From assembly GCA_963697695.1 (NCBI GenBank), contig OY969094.1, positions 620,001-684,000 on the forward strand: DNA of 64,000 nucleotides, in the 5' to 3' direction. The position numbers and the translations under genes are program-made. Source of the DNA: VRUE01 sp963697695. Its GTDB lineage: Bacteria; Actinomycetota; Thermoleophilia; Solirubrobacterales; 70-9. The notes below the pieces were generated by a model, which searched no databases, was not told where the DNA came from, and worked only from the letters and a program-made list of their open reading frames with translations. Shown here piece by piece: positions 55,199 to 63,102 of this stretch (the stretch's first letter is position 1; the number at the start of each line of letters is the position of its first letter).

Positions 55199-56251
55199 GT
55201 GAGAAACCCCAGAGACTTCTTCCAGCCGCAGGCGATCGGCGCCCCCGAGCCGCTGCGCGAGATCCCCGTGAAGCCCTCGCGGATGATCCACTTCCTCGAC
55301 TTCTCCAACGAGAAGATGGTCGCCAAGGCGGCCGCCATCGCCGAAAAAACAGACATCCTGCTCGGCAACCTCGAGGACGCGATCCCGGTCGATCGCAAGG
55401 AGGCGGCCCGCGCCGGCCTGATCCAGGCCGCCCGCGAGTCGGACTTCGGCCAGACCTCGCTCTGGACCCGGGTCAACTCGCTGGAGAGCCCCTGGGTTCT
55501 CGACGACCTCACCACTCTCGTCACCGAGATCGGCGACAAGCTCGAGGTGGTGATGGTGCCGAAGGTCGAGGGCGCCTGGGACATCCACTATGTGGACCGC
55601 CTGCTCGCCCAGCTCGAGGCGAAGGCCAAACTCGACCGCCCGATCCTGATCCACGCGATCCTCGAGACGGCGCAGGGCGTCGTCAACCTGGAGGAGATCG
55701 CCGCCGCCAGCCCGCGCATGCAGGGCATGAGCTTCGGCCCGGCCGACCTCGCCGCCTCGCGACGGATGAAGACGACCCGTGTCGGTGGCGGCCATCCCGG
55801 CTACCGGGTGATGGAGGATCCCGCCGACCCCGAGAACCCCGAGGCCGACCGGGTCAGCGCCCAACAGGACCTCTGGCACTACTCGATCGCCCGTATGGTC
55901 GATGCCTGTGCCTCGACCGGCATCCTTCCCTTCTATGGACCGTTCGGCGACATCAAGGACACGGCAGGTTGCGAGACCCAGTTCCGCGCCGCCTTCCTGA
56001 TGGGCTGCGTCGGCGCCTGGTCGCTGCATCCGGTCCAGATCGACATCGCCAAGAAGGTCTTCAGCCCGCCTCCGGAGGAGGTCAAGTTTGCGAAGAAGGT
56101 CCTGGAGGCGATTCCGGACGGCCGCGGCGTCCACATGATCGACGGCAAGATGCAGGACGACGCCACCTGGAAGCAGTGCAAGGTGATGGTCGAGCTGGCC
56201 GAGATGCTGGCCGCCAAGGACCCCGAATTGGCCGCGACTTACGGGTTCTAG
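55199..56251 (+). CDS. mcl: L-malyl-CoA/beta-methylmalyl-CoA lyase-type CoA ester lyase
   Basis: A 350-residue HpcH/HpaI-CitE family enzyme. Signatures: SRMIHFLDFSNEKMVAKAAA (start of the barrel), LLGNLEDAIPVDRKEAARAG (Asp/Glu metal site), LWTRVNSLESPWVLDDLTTL (Arg), VMVPKVEGAWDIHYVDRLL, LIHAILETAQGVVNLEEIAA, MSFGPADLAASRRMKTTRVG. The order is that of malyl-CoA lyases, which split beta-methylmalyl-CoA to glyoxylate and propionyl-CoA, closing the ethylmalonyl-CoA pathway. GTG at 55199 has GGAG 6 nt upstream. Confidence 0.9.
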   Translation: MRNPRDFFQPQAIGAPEPLREIPVKPSRMIHFLDFSNEKMVAKAAAIAEKTDILLGNLEDAIPVDRKEAARAGLIQAARESDFGQTSLWTRVNSLESPWVLDDLTTLVTEIGDKLEVVMVPKVEGAWDIHYVDRLLAQLEAKAKLDRPILIHAILETAQGVVNLEEIAAASPRMQGMSFGPADLAASRRMKTTRVGGGHPGYRVMEDPADPENPEADRVSAQQDLWHYSIARMVDACASTGILPFYGPFGDIKDTAGCETQFRAAFLMGCVGAWSLHPVQIDIAKKVFSPPPEEVKFAKKVLEAIPDGRGVHMIDGKMQDDATWKQCKVMVELAEMLAAKDPELAATYGF

Positions 56252-56463
56252 AACCGTTCAAGTATTAAGCACCGGTTCATCCAGGAAGTAACCGTTTCTT
56301 TTGGTTAACCCCTGCACGTATTTCCAGGTAAGGCAAGTTTCCGCTCAGTTTCGTTTACCGCTAACGTGATCGCGAGCGGCTGCCGATTAGGGGGAAGAGC
56401 AAATCGGCATCTTCAAAAGATGCGAAATATTCGACTAACTCCTATTGAGGCCCCTTCCCCCAA
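56252..56463 (+). promoter_or_regulatory. AT-rich 5' leader of the glycan cluster
   Basis: 212 nt without a gene and far richer in A/T than the flanks. It contains small hairpin-forming sequences: GAACCG with CGGTTC (56254-56259, about 56272-56277), AACCG-like arms near 56295-56315, and GCATCTT-CAA-AAGATGC near 56409-56425. No known riboswitch was recognised. It may carry a promoter and a structured leader for the envelope cluster. Confidence 0.4.
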
Positions 56464-58083
56464 ATGCACAGCTCGACCGATCTCCCACTAGACCGTAGGT
56501 TCCCCTCCAGCGAGCCTCGTCGAGGCGCCCTCGTCCAGGACCGCCCGACCCTTGGCAGCCTGCCGCGCGCCCGGCGCAGCCTCGGTTGGTGGCTCCCCCC
56601 TCTCGTCGACCTGATCTCCTCTTCGGTCGCGCTTGTAATCGTCGCCGCCGTGGCCGGCACTCACGTCTTCCCGGCGCTGCCCGTCGCATCGCTGCTCTTC
56701 GTCCTCGTCAACGGCGTGCTCGGCGTCTACGGCGCCAACCCCTCGCGGGGCGGGCTCGACAGCGACGAGGGCATGGCCTGGCCGGTGCTGCGCCTGCTGA
56801 TGGCAGCGGTCTTCGCTTGGGCCGCCTCGCTCCTCGTCCCGCTCAGCGCCGGCGCCCAGCTCGCGCTCTGGGTGACCTTCGCCCTGCTCGACACCGCCGG
56901 CCGCAGCCTCAGCGCGCCGCTCCTCGGCCGCCTCGACAACACCGAGCGCTGGGTGTTGGTCGGCGACGAGACCACCTCCGAGCGGCTCAAGGCCTACACG
57001 CCGCTGCGCAAGTACGCCAGCATCGTCTGCACCGTCGCACCCTTCGAGGACCGTTCCAACCCAGCCGACCGGGTGGCCGCGCTGGAGATCGTCGACCGCT
57101 ACCGGGCCGACCGGGTCGTGATCGGCTCCCAGCACGCCGACGACGAGAGCCTGCTCGACCTGGTCCGTGCCTTCAAGTCGATCGGCGTGCCGGTCAGCCT
57201 GCTGCCCCGGCCGCTCGACCTGCTCGAGGCGCCGGCAGCCAACCCGAGCCGGGTCGGCGGCGTGCCGCTGATCGAGGTCGAGGCGCTCGCCGCTCGCCAC
57301 TCGACTCCGTACACCGGTCCGGACCGCCGCAGCACCCGCAAAACCAAGGTGAGCGTGGTCGTGCCGGCGATGAACGAGGCCAAAAACATCGGCCTGGTGC
57401 TGAAACAGCTTCCCGGGGACCTGCACGAGGTGATCCTGGTCGACGGCAACTCCAAGGACGACACGATCGAGGCGGCCCGTGCGGCCCACCCCGACATCCG
57501 CGTGCTCGTCCAGAGCGGTCGCGGCAAGGGCGATGCGCTGCGCACCGGCTTCGCCGCGGTCACCGGCAACCTCGTCGTCATGCTCGACGCCGACGGCTCT
57601 GCCGACCCGGCCGAGATCCCACGCTTCGTCGAAGCGCTGGAGGAAGGTGCCGACTTCGCCAAGGGCTCGCGCTTCCTCGAGGGCGGCGGCAGCACCGACA
57701 TCACCGGCACCCGCCGGCTCGGCAACGCCTTCCTCAGCGGCACCGCCAACCTCCTGCACGGCACCCACTTCACCGACCTCTGTTACGGCTACAACGCCTT
57801 CTGGGCACGCTGCCTACCCTTCATCTCGCTCGACGTGCCGGGCTTCGAGGTCGAGACCCTGATCAACCTGCGCATCGCCTCCGCCGGGATGAAGATCACC
57901 GAGGTACCGAGCTACGAGCTCGACCGGATCTACGGCGAGAGCAACCTCAACACCTTCCGCGACGGATTCCGCGTGCTCGGAACGATCCTGAGCGAGGGCC
58001 GGCGGCGGCGCAGCATCCACCGCGAGCGGCCCGCGATCGAGCCCGAGGCGCAGAAGGCCAAAGCGGCCGCTACAGCCGCCTAA
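56464..58083 (+). CDS. fusion of WcaJ-like membrane/CoA-binding domain with GT2 glycosyltransferase
   Basis: A 539-residue two-part protein. Residues about 40-140 hold four transmembrane helices (WWLPPLVDLISSSVALVIVA). Residues 155-280 resemble the Rossmann-like domain of undecaprenyl-phosphate sugar transferases (ERWVLVGDETTSERLKAYTP, VVIGSQHADDESLLDLVRAF). Instead of the usual phosphotransferase, a GT-A glycosyltransferase (dolichyl-phosphate-sugar synthase type) follows from about 298: KVSVVVPAMNEAKNIGLVLK, VILVDGNSKDDTIEAAR, LDADGSADPAEIP (DxD) and SRFLEGGGSTDITGTRR. Probably makes a polyprenyl-phosphate sugar. First gene of the glycan cluster. Confidence 0.85.
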   Translation: MHSSTDLPLDRRFPSSEPRRGALVQDRPTLGSLPRARRSLGWWLPPLVDLISSSVALVIVAAVAGTHVFPALPVASLLFVLVNGVLGVYGANPSRGGLDSDEGMAWPVLRLLMAAVFAWAASLLVPLSAGAQLALWVTFALLDTAGRSLSAPLLGRLDNTERWVLVGDETTSERLKAYTPLRKYASIVCTVAPFEDRSNPADRVAALEIVDRYRADRVVIGSQHADDESLLDLVRAFKSIGVPVSLLPRPLDLLEAPAANPSRVGGVPLIEVEALAARHSTPYTGPDRRSTRKTKVSVVVPAMNEAKNIGLVLKQLPGDLHEVILVDGNSKDDTIEAARAAHPDIRVLVQSGRGKGDALRTGFAAVTGNLVVMLDADGSADPAEIPRFVEALEEGADFAKGSRFLEGGGSTDITGTRRLGNAFLSGTANLLHGTHFTDLCYGYNAFWARCLPFISLDVPGFEVETLINLRIASAGMKITEVPSYELDRIYGESNLNTFRDGFRVLGTILSEGRRRRSIHRERPAIEPEAQKAKAAATAA

Positions 58084-58149
58084 CGCCGGGGGTTCGACCG
58101 CATGACAGACGGGGCTGGTCGATCCGCCAGCAGCGGTAGCGTGGGCGCC

Positions 58150-60015
58150 ATGCCGGCCCCTTCGGCGCGGCGTTCCCGCGCCGCCAAAAAGAGCGCGCCC
58201 AAGCGCGAAACGCCCGCCCGCCCGAAGCCGTCGCTGGGCGCGATCGGGCCCCTGCCGCCGATCGTCCTCGCGGCCGGCGTCGGCCTGCTGATCTGCTCGC
58301 TGGCAAACGCACTCTCGCGGGCGGCCCTCGCCCCCTCGCCCGCGATCTGTTGGCTGGGCGTCCTCGTCGTCGCCGTGCCGGTCTTCTACCGGCTGACCTC
58401 GCGCGAGGCCTCGCCGGGCGAGCGCCTCTTCCTCGTCTGCCTGTTCGGCCTCTCGCTCTACGCGGTCAAGGTGATGAGAGACGCACCTCTCTACACCTTC
58501 TCCGACGAGATGATCCACGCCTTCAACGCGGACCAGATCGTCGACCACAACACTCTCTTCCGCGCCAACCCGATCCTCGACGTGACGCCCTACTACCCGG
58601 GCCTCGAGGGCGCGACGTCGGCGCTGATGAAGCTCACCGGACTCTCCAGCTACACCGCGGGAGTGATCCTGGTCGGGGTCGCGCGCCTCGTCCTGATCGC
58701 CTCGCTCTTCCTGCTCTTCCAGAGGGTCGGCGGCTCGGCCCGCATCGCCGGCCTCGGCGTCGCGATCTACGCCGGCAACTTCAACTTCCTCTACTGGGGG
58801 GCGCAGTTCTCTTACGAGTCGCTCTCCCTGCCGCTGCTGCTGCTGGTGATGATGGCCCTGGCCGAGCGAGAAGCCGCCCCCAAGGTGGCCTGGAAAGCCT
58901 GGGCCGTGCCGGTGCTGCTGGCGATGGCGGCGATCGTCGTCACCCACCACCTCACCTCCTATGCGCTGAGCGCCCTGCTCGTCGGCCTCTCGCTCGCCTA
59001 CTGGTACGTCCACCGCAACTGGCGGCCGCCGAACCCGTGGCCGTTCGCGGTCTTCGGCGCCGTCCTTGCGCTCGCCTGGCTGCTCGTCGTCGCCAGCGAG
59101 ACCGTCGGCTACCTGACGCCGGTGCTGAGCAACGCGTTCGAGTCGATCGGCAGCACGATCGGCGGCGAAGACCCCCCGCGCGGCCTCTTCCAGAGCGACA
59201 GCGACGTCGTCACCCCCGCCCCCTTCCTGGCCCGGTCGGTCGCGGTGCTCGCGATCCTGCTCTTGGTCGCCGGCCTGCCCTTCGGCCTGCGCCAGCTCTG
59301 GCGCAACCACATGAAGAAGCCCTTCGCCCTGATCTTCGGGCTCTCCGCCCTCGGCTTCTTCGGCGCCCTCGCCCTGCGGCTGGCGCCGCCGGCCTGGGAG
59401 ACGGGCAACCGGGCCAGCGAGTTCCTCTTCATCGGCCTCGCCTTCGTCCTCGCCTGCGCCTGCATCGAGGCCCTGCAGCGCTGGCGCAGCGGCCGGCGGG
59501 TGCGGGCGCTGCTCAGCGGCGCGATCGGGATCGTCCTGGTGGGCGGCGCGATCGGCGGCTGGCCCTGGGACTCGCAGCTGGCGCAGCCGCTGCGCATCTC
59601 GAGCGACGGGCGCACAATCCCCTCGCCGCCGCTTGCGGTGGCCGAATGGGCCGACGAGCGGATCCCCGGCGGGCGCTTCGCCGCCAGCACGGCCGACGCC
59701 GGCCTGCTGCTGACCCCGGGCGGCAAGGTGGCTAAGGCCGGGTCCGCACCCGACATCGAAGACATCATCGACGAGGAAAGCCTCTCCGGCTGGGAGCTGC
59801 CGCTGCTGCGCCGCCACAACCTCCGCTACGTCGTCGCCGACCGGCGTGCCGGCCGCGAGGACAGCCTGCGCGGCTACTACTTCGTGCGCGAGGGCACGGC
59901 GGCGGCCGAGCTCCTGCCGAAGAGCGTCGTCTCGAAGTTCAGCGACATACCTGAGGCAGCGCGGATCTACACCAACGGCGCGATCACCGTCTTCGACCTG
60001 GAGGCAAGGCGATGA
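58150..60015 (+). CDS. polytopic GT-C-like membrane protein
   Basis: About 621 residues with eleven or so transmembrane helices. The first outer loop holds YTFSDEMIHAFNADQIVDHN with the acidic DE pair typical of GT-C/PMT-type glycosyltransferases that use polyprenyl-phosphate sugars. A C-terminal soluble domain of about 120 residues (WADERIPGGRFAASTADAGL, YVVADRRAGREDSLRGYYF) follows. ATG at 58150 is preferred (TAGCGT 7 nt upstream); ATG at 58102 would add 16 residues. It would use the lipid-linked sugar from the upstream fusion enzyme. Overlaps the next gene. Confidence 0.75.
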   Translation: MPAPSARRSRAAKKSAPKRETPARPKPSLGAIGPLPPIVLAAGVGLLICSLANALSRAALAPSPAICWLGVLVVAVPVFYRLTSREASPGERLFLVCLFGLSLYAVKVMRDAPLYTFSDEMIHAFNADQIVDHNTLFRANPILDVTPYYPGLEGATSALMKLTGLSSYTAGVILVGVARLVLIASLFLLFQRVGGSARIAGLGVAIYAGNFNFLYWGAQFSYESLSLPLLLLVMMALAEREAAPKVAWKAWAVPVLLAMAAIVVTHHLTSYALSALLVGLSLAYWYVHRNWRPPNPWPFAVFGAVLALAWLLVVASETVGYLTPVLSNAFESIGSTIGGEDPPRGLFQSDSDVVTPAPFLARSVAVLAILLLVAGLPFGLRQLWRNHMKKPFALIFGLSALGFFGALALRLAPPAWETGNRASEFLFIGLAFVLACACIEALQRWRSGRRVRALLSGAIGIVLVGGAIGGWPWDSQLAQPLRISSDGRTIPSPPLAVAEWADERIPGGRFAASTADAGLLLTPGGKVAKAGSAPDIEDIIDEESLSGWELPLLRRHNLRYVVADRRAGREDSLRGYYFVREGTAAAELLPKSVVSKFSDIPEAARIYTNGAITVFDLEARR

Positions 60016-60794
60016 AGGGTCACGCCGATCTGCGGGTCGCTGTCTGGGCCGCACTGCTCTGCGGGCTGCTGGCGCTGGTGCTGCCGTTCGGCCCCCTGCG
60101 GCTCGTCTTCGCCGCGCCGCTGACTCTCTTCCTGCCCGGCTACGCGATCGTCGTCGCCGTCTTCGCCCGGCGCCGGCTGGACCGCCTCGGGCTGGGGCTG
60201 CTGAGCGTCGGCCTCAGCCTCGCGGTGCTGGCGCTGGGCTCACTGGTGCTCAACTACATGCCTGGGGGGATCCGCTCCGGCTCCTGGGCCCTGCTGCTCT
60301 TCCTGGTCGTGCTCGGCGCCTGCCGCGCCGCCGCCCTGACCCGTCCGGCGCGGGAAGCTCCCAAACTCGACCGGCCACGGTTCTCACCGAGTCGCAGCGA
60401 GGCGGGGCTGCTCGCCGCCGGCGTGGTGGCGGGCATCGTTGCGATGGTCGTCGCCTTCCTGCCGATGTCGGCCGGCAACGCGGTCGGCTACAGCGAGATG
60501 TGGATCCAGCCCCTCGACACCCGCCGCGCCGCGGGGGTCGAAATCGGGGTCGGCAACCGCACCCACGGGCGCAGCAACTACGAGCTGCGGGTCCGCTTCG
60601 GTGGCAGGACGCCGACAACGGTGCGGGAGTTCGCCCTCGATCCCGGCGAGGACGAGCTGCTGCGCCTCTTCTCGGCCGCACCGATGCCGGGCAGGCCGCT
60701 GCCGGTAGCCGCGACCCTCTTCCGGCAGAGCAAACCCGATCGTCCCTACCGCCGGGTCTCGGCCTGGATCGCCCCCATCGAGGAAGCGGGATGA
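60012..60794 (+). CDS. DUF1616-like membrane protein
   Basis: A 260-residue protein with four N-terminal transmembrane helices (VAVWAALLCGLLALVLPFGP, LVFAAPLTLFLPGYAIVVAV), another near 140, and a C-terminal extracytoplasmic beta domain (VEIGVGNRTHGRSNYELRVR). The FLPGYA motif and layout match DUF1616, common in archaeal and actinobacterial glycan loci. ATGA overlaps with both neighbours. Confidence 0.8.
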   Translation: MKGHADLRVAVWAALLCGLLALVLPFGPLRLVFAAPLTLFLPGYAIVVAVFARRRLDRLGLGLLSVGLSLAVLALGSLVLNYMPGGIRSGSWALLLFLVVLGACRAAALTRPAREAPKLDRPRFSPSRSEAGLLAAGVVAGIVAMVVAFLPMSAGNAVGYSEMWIQPLDTRRAAGVEIGVGNRTHGRSNYELRVRFGGRTPTTVREFALDPGEDELLRLFSAAPMPGRPLPVAATLFRQSKPDRPYRRVSAWIAPIEEAG

Positions 60795-61882
60795 CGGTGG
60801 CGACGTCCGAGCTCGCCGTCGACATCGTGATCGACAACTTCAACTACGGCAGGTTCCTGCCGGACGCGATCGAGAGCGCCTGCGCCCAGACCCACGAGCG
60901 GGTGAAGGTGATCGTCGTCGACGATGGCTCCACCGACGAGTCGCGGGCGCTGCTGGGCGACTACGAGGACAGGGTCGAGGTGGTGCTGAAGGAGAACGGC
61001 GGCCAGGCGTCCGCCTTCAACGTCGGCGCCGCGCGCTGCGAGGGAGACGTCCTGATGTTCCTCGACGCCGACGACACTCTGCGGCCGGACGCCGCCGCAC
61101 GCGTCGCCGCCGTCTTCGCCGCCGACGAGGATGTGGTCAAGGTGCAGTTCCGCACCGACGTGATCGACGCCGACGGCAACCCGACCGGGGCGGTGAAGCC
61201 CGCAGAGCACCTGCCGATGCCCAACGGCGACGTCGGCGAGGACGAGCTCGCCCAGCCCTACGACCTGGTCTGGATGGCGACCAGTGCCAACGCCTTCCGC
61301 ACCGATGCGCTGCGCCGCATCCTGCCGATTCCCGAGGAGGCGTTTCGGACCTGCGCCGACTGGTACCTCGTCCACCTCACCGCCCTGCTCGGCCGGGTCG
61401 TGTCGCTGGACGAGATCTCGGGCTCCTACAGGCTGCACGGCGCCAACAGCTACGAGCCCCAGAGACCCGAGGTCGACCTCGGGCACCTGCGCGAGACGAT
61501 CCGCTTCTCGCTCGCCACCTCGGCTCAACTGCTCCAGCTCGCCGACCGCCTGCAGCGCCCCCGCCCCGATCGCATCCTCTCCCTCGCCGACCTCGCCAAC
61601 CGGATGATCTCCCTGCGCCTGGACCCCGGCCGGCACCCGATCGAGGCCGATACCCGCCGGGGGCTGATCCGCGGCGCGGTCCGCGCCGCCCGCCGCCGCT
61701 CCAACGTCTCGGCCGCGATGAAGCTGATCTTCGTCTCCTGGTTCGCGCTGATGGCGGTCGCTCCCCGCCCCCTCGCCCGTTCCCTCGCGAGGTTCTTCCT
61801 CTTCCCGCAGAGCCGCAGCGCCCTGAACCGCATCCTCGGCCGCCTCCAGCGTCCCGGCGCAGAGGCGGCAGCGCCCAGCTGA
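60791..61882 (+). CDS. GT2 family glycosyltransferase
   Basis: A 363-residue enzyme: VDIVIDNFNYGRFLPDAIES (start), KVIVVDDGSTDESRALLGDY, GGQASAFNVGAARCEGDVLM and the DxD-containing FLDADDTLRPDAAARV, then a receptor-binding half and a C-terminal hydrophobic helix (AMKLIFVSWFALMAVAPRPL). Donor sugar unknown. ATG at 60791 (ATGA overlap with DUF1616); the longer frame from 59846 is antisense/out-of-frame noise. Confidence 0.88.
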   Translation: MTVATSELAVDIVIDNFNYGRFLPDAIESACAQTHERVKVIVVDDGSTDESRALLGDYEDRVEVVLKENGGQASAFNVGAARCEGDVLMFLDADDTLRPDAAARVAAVFAADEDVVKVQFRTDVIDADGNPTGAVKPAEHLPMPNGDVGEDELAQPYDLVWMATSANAFRTDALRRILPIPEEAFRTCADWYLVHLTALLGRVVSLDEISGSYRLHGANSYEPQRPEVDLGHLRETIRFSLATSAQLLQLADRLQRPRPDRILSLADLANRMISLRLDPGRHPIEADTRRGLIRGAVRAARRRSNVSAAMKLIFVSWFALMAVAPRPLARSLARFFLFPQSRSALNRILGRLQRPGAEAAAPS

Positions 61883-61884
61883 GG

Positions 61885-63102
61885 ATGCGCATCCTGCTCG
61901 TCACCTCGATGGTGCCCGACGCGGAGGGCATCGGCGCGATGCCGAAGCTCTTCGAGGCGCAGTTGCGCGGTCTGAGCGAGCGCCACGAGGTGACCCTGGT
62001 CAGCACCTTCGGCGAAGACCCGGGGCAGGCCGAGGCGGCGGAGCGGCTGCTGCGCTCCGATCTCGACGCGCACATCGTCGACCGGCGGCGCTCCACCTCG
62101 GCGCTGCGCCGCGCCCGGGTTCGGGCTGAGCTGGCGAGCGCCTGGGCGACGAAGGGATGGCCATGGCGGGTCGTCTGCGGCGCCGGCGGCGTGCAGCAGC
62201 TGATCGACCGCGTCGCCGCCGAGCGAAGCTTCGACGTGGTCGCGGTCGAGGACAACCCGATGGCGGTGCTGCGCTTCCCGCCAGGCGTACCGATGGCGCT
62301 GACCGAGCACGAGGCGGTGCGGGCGCCGGCAACGGAATGGCGGGCGGCGCGTCTCTCCGAGCGCCCCCAGCAGACACTGCGCAGCTTCGACTGGCGCCGC
62401 TGGGACCGCTTCCTGCCGAGCGCCTGGCAGCGATTCGACCTGGTCCAGGTCTACTGCGAGGGCGACGCGGAGGCAATTCGCCGCCGTGCCCCCGAGCTCG
62501 CCGGCCGGGTTCGCATCAACCCCTACGGGATGATCCTGCCCCCCGCGCTCGACCCGGCCGGGGAGCAGCCGGGCACGATCCTCTTCAGCGGCACCTTCGC
62601 CCACCTGCCCAATCGCGACGCCGCCCGCTGGCTTGCCAACGAGATCATGCCGGCGGTCCGCGCCCGTCACCCACAGGCACGGCTGCGCCTGGTCGGCAGC
62701 GCCCCGCCGCGCGAGGTGCTCGACCTGGCGGGCCCCGGCATCGAGGTGATCGCCGACGCGCCCAGCATGCAGCCCCACCTCGAAGCCGCTGCGGTCGTGC
62801 TGGCGCCGGTGCGCAGCGGCGGCGGCATGAGGATGAAGGTGCTGGAGGCGCTGGCGCGGCAGAAGGCGGTGGTGACGACGAGTCTCGGGGCGGAAGGGTT
62901 CACCGGCTTCGAGCCCGAGCTCCCCTTCGTCGTCGCCGACGACAGCGAGGCGATCGCCACCGCCACCGCCGACCTGCTGGCCGACGATGGCCGGCGGCAG
63001 GAGCTTGCCCGTCGGGCCCGCGGCTTCGCCGAGCGCCATCACAGCCCCGAGGCCTGGGCGACCCGGCTCGAGACCGTCTACGAGGAAGCCCGTGCCGCCT
63101 GA
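61885..63102 (+). CDS. GT4 family glycosyltransferase
   Basis: A 405-residue GT-B enzyme: RILLVTSMVPDAEGIGAMPK (N-terminal Rossmann), PGTILFSGTFAHLPNRDAAR, RLRLVGSAPPREVLDLAGPG and the donor-site motif VVLAPVRSGGGMRMKVLEAL (E-x7-E-like) with TTSLGAEGFTG. Typical of envelope or exopolysaccharide assembly. Starts 2 nt after the GT2 gene. Confidence 0.88.
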   Translation: MRILLVTSMVPDAEGIGAMPKLFEAQLRGLSERHEVTLVSTFGEDPGQAEAAERLLRSDLDAHIVDRRRSTSALRRARVRAELASAWATKGWPWRVVCGAGGVQQLIDRVAAERSFDVVAVEDNPMAVLRFPPGVPMALTEHEAVRAPATEWRAARLSERPQQTLRSFDWRRWDRFLPSAWQRFDLVQVYCEGDAEAIRRRAPELAGRVRINPYGMILPPALDPAGEQPGTILFSGTFAHLPNRDAARWLANEIMPAVRARHPQARLRLVGSAPPREVLDLAGPGIEVIADAPSMQPHLEAAAVVLAPVRSGGGMRMKVLEALARQKAVVTTSLGAEGFTGFEPELPFVVADDSEAIATATADLLADDGRRQELARRARGFAERHHSPEAWATRLETVYEEARAA

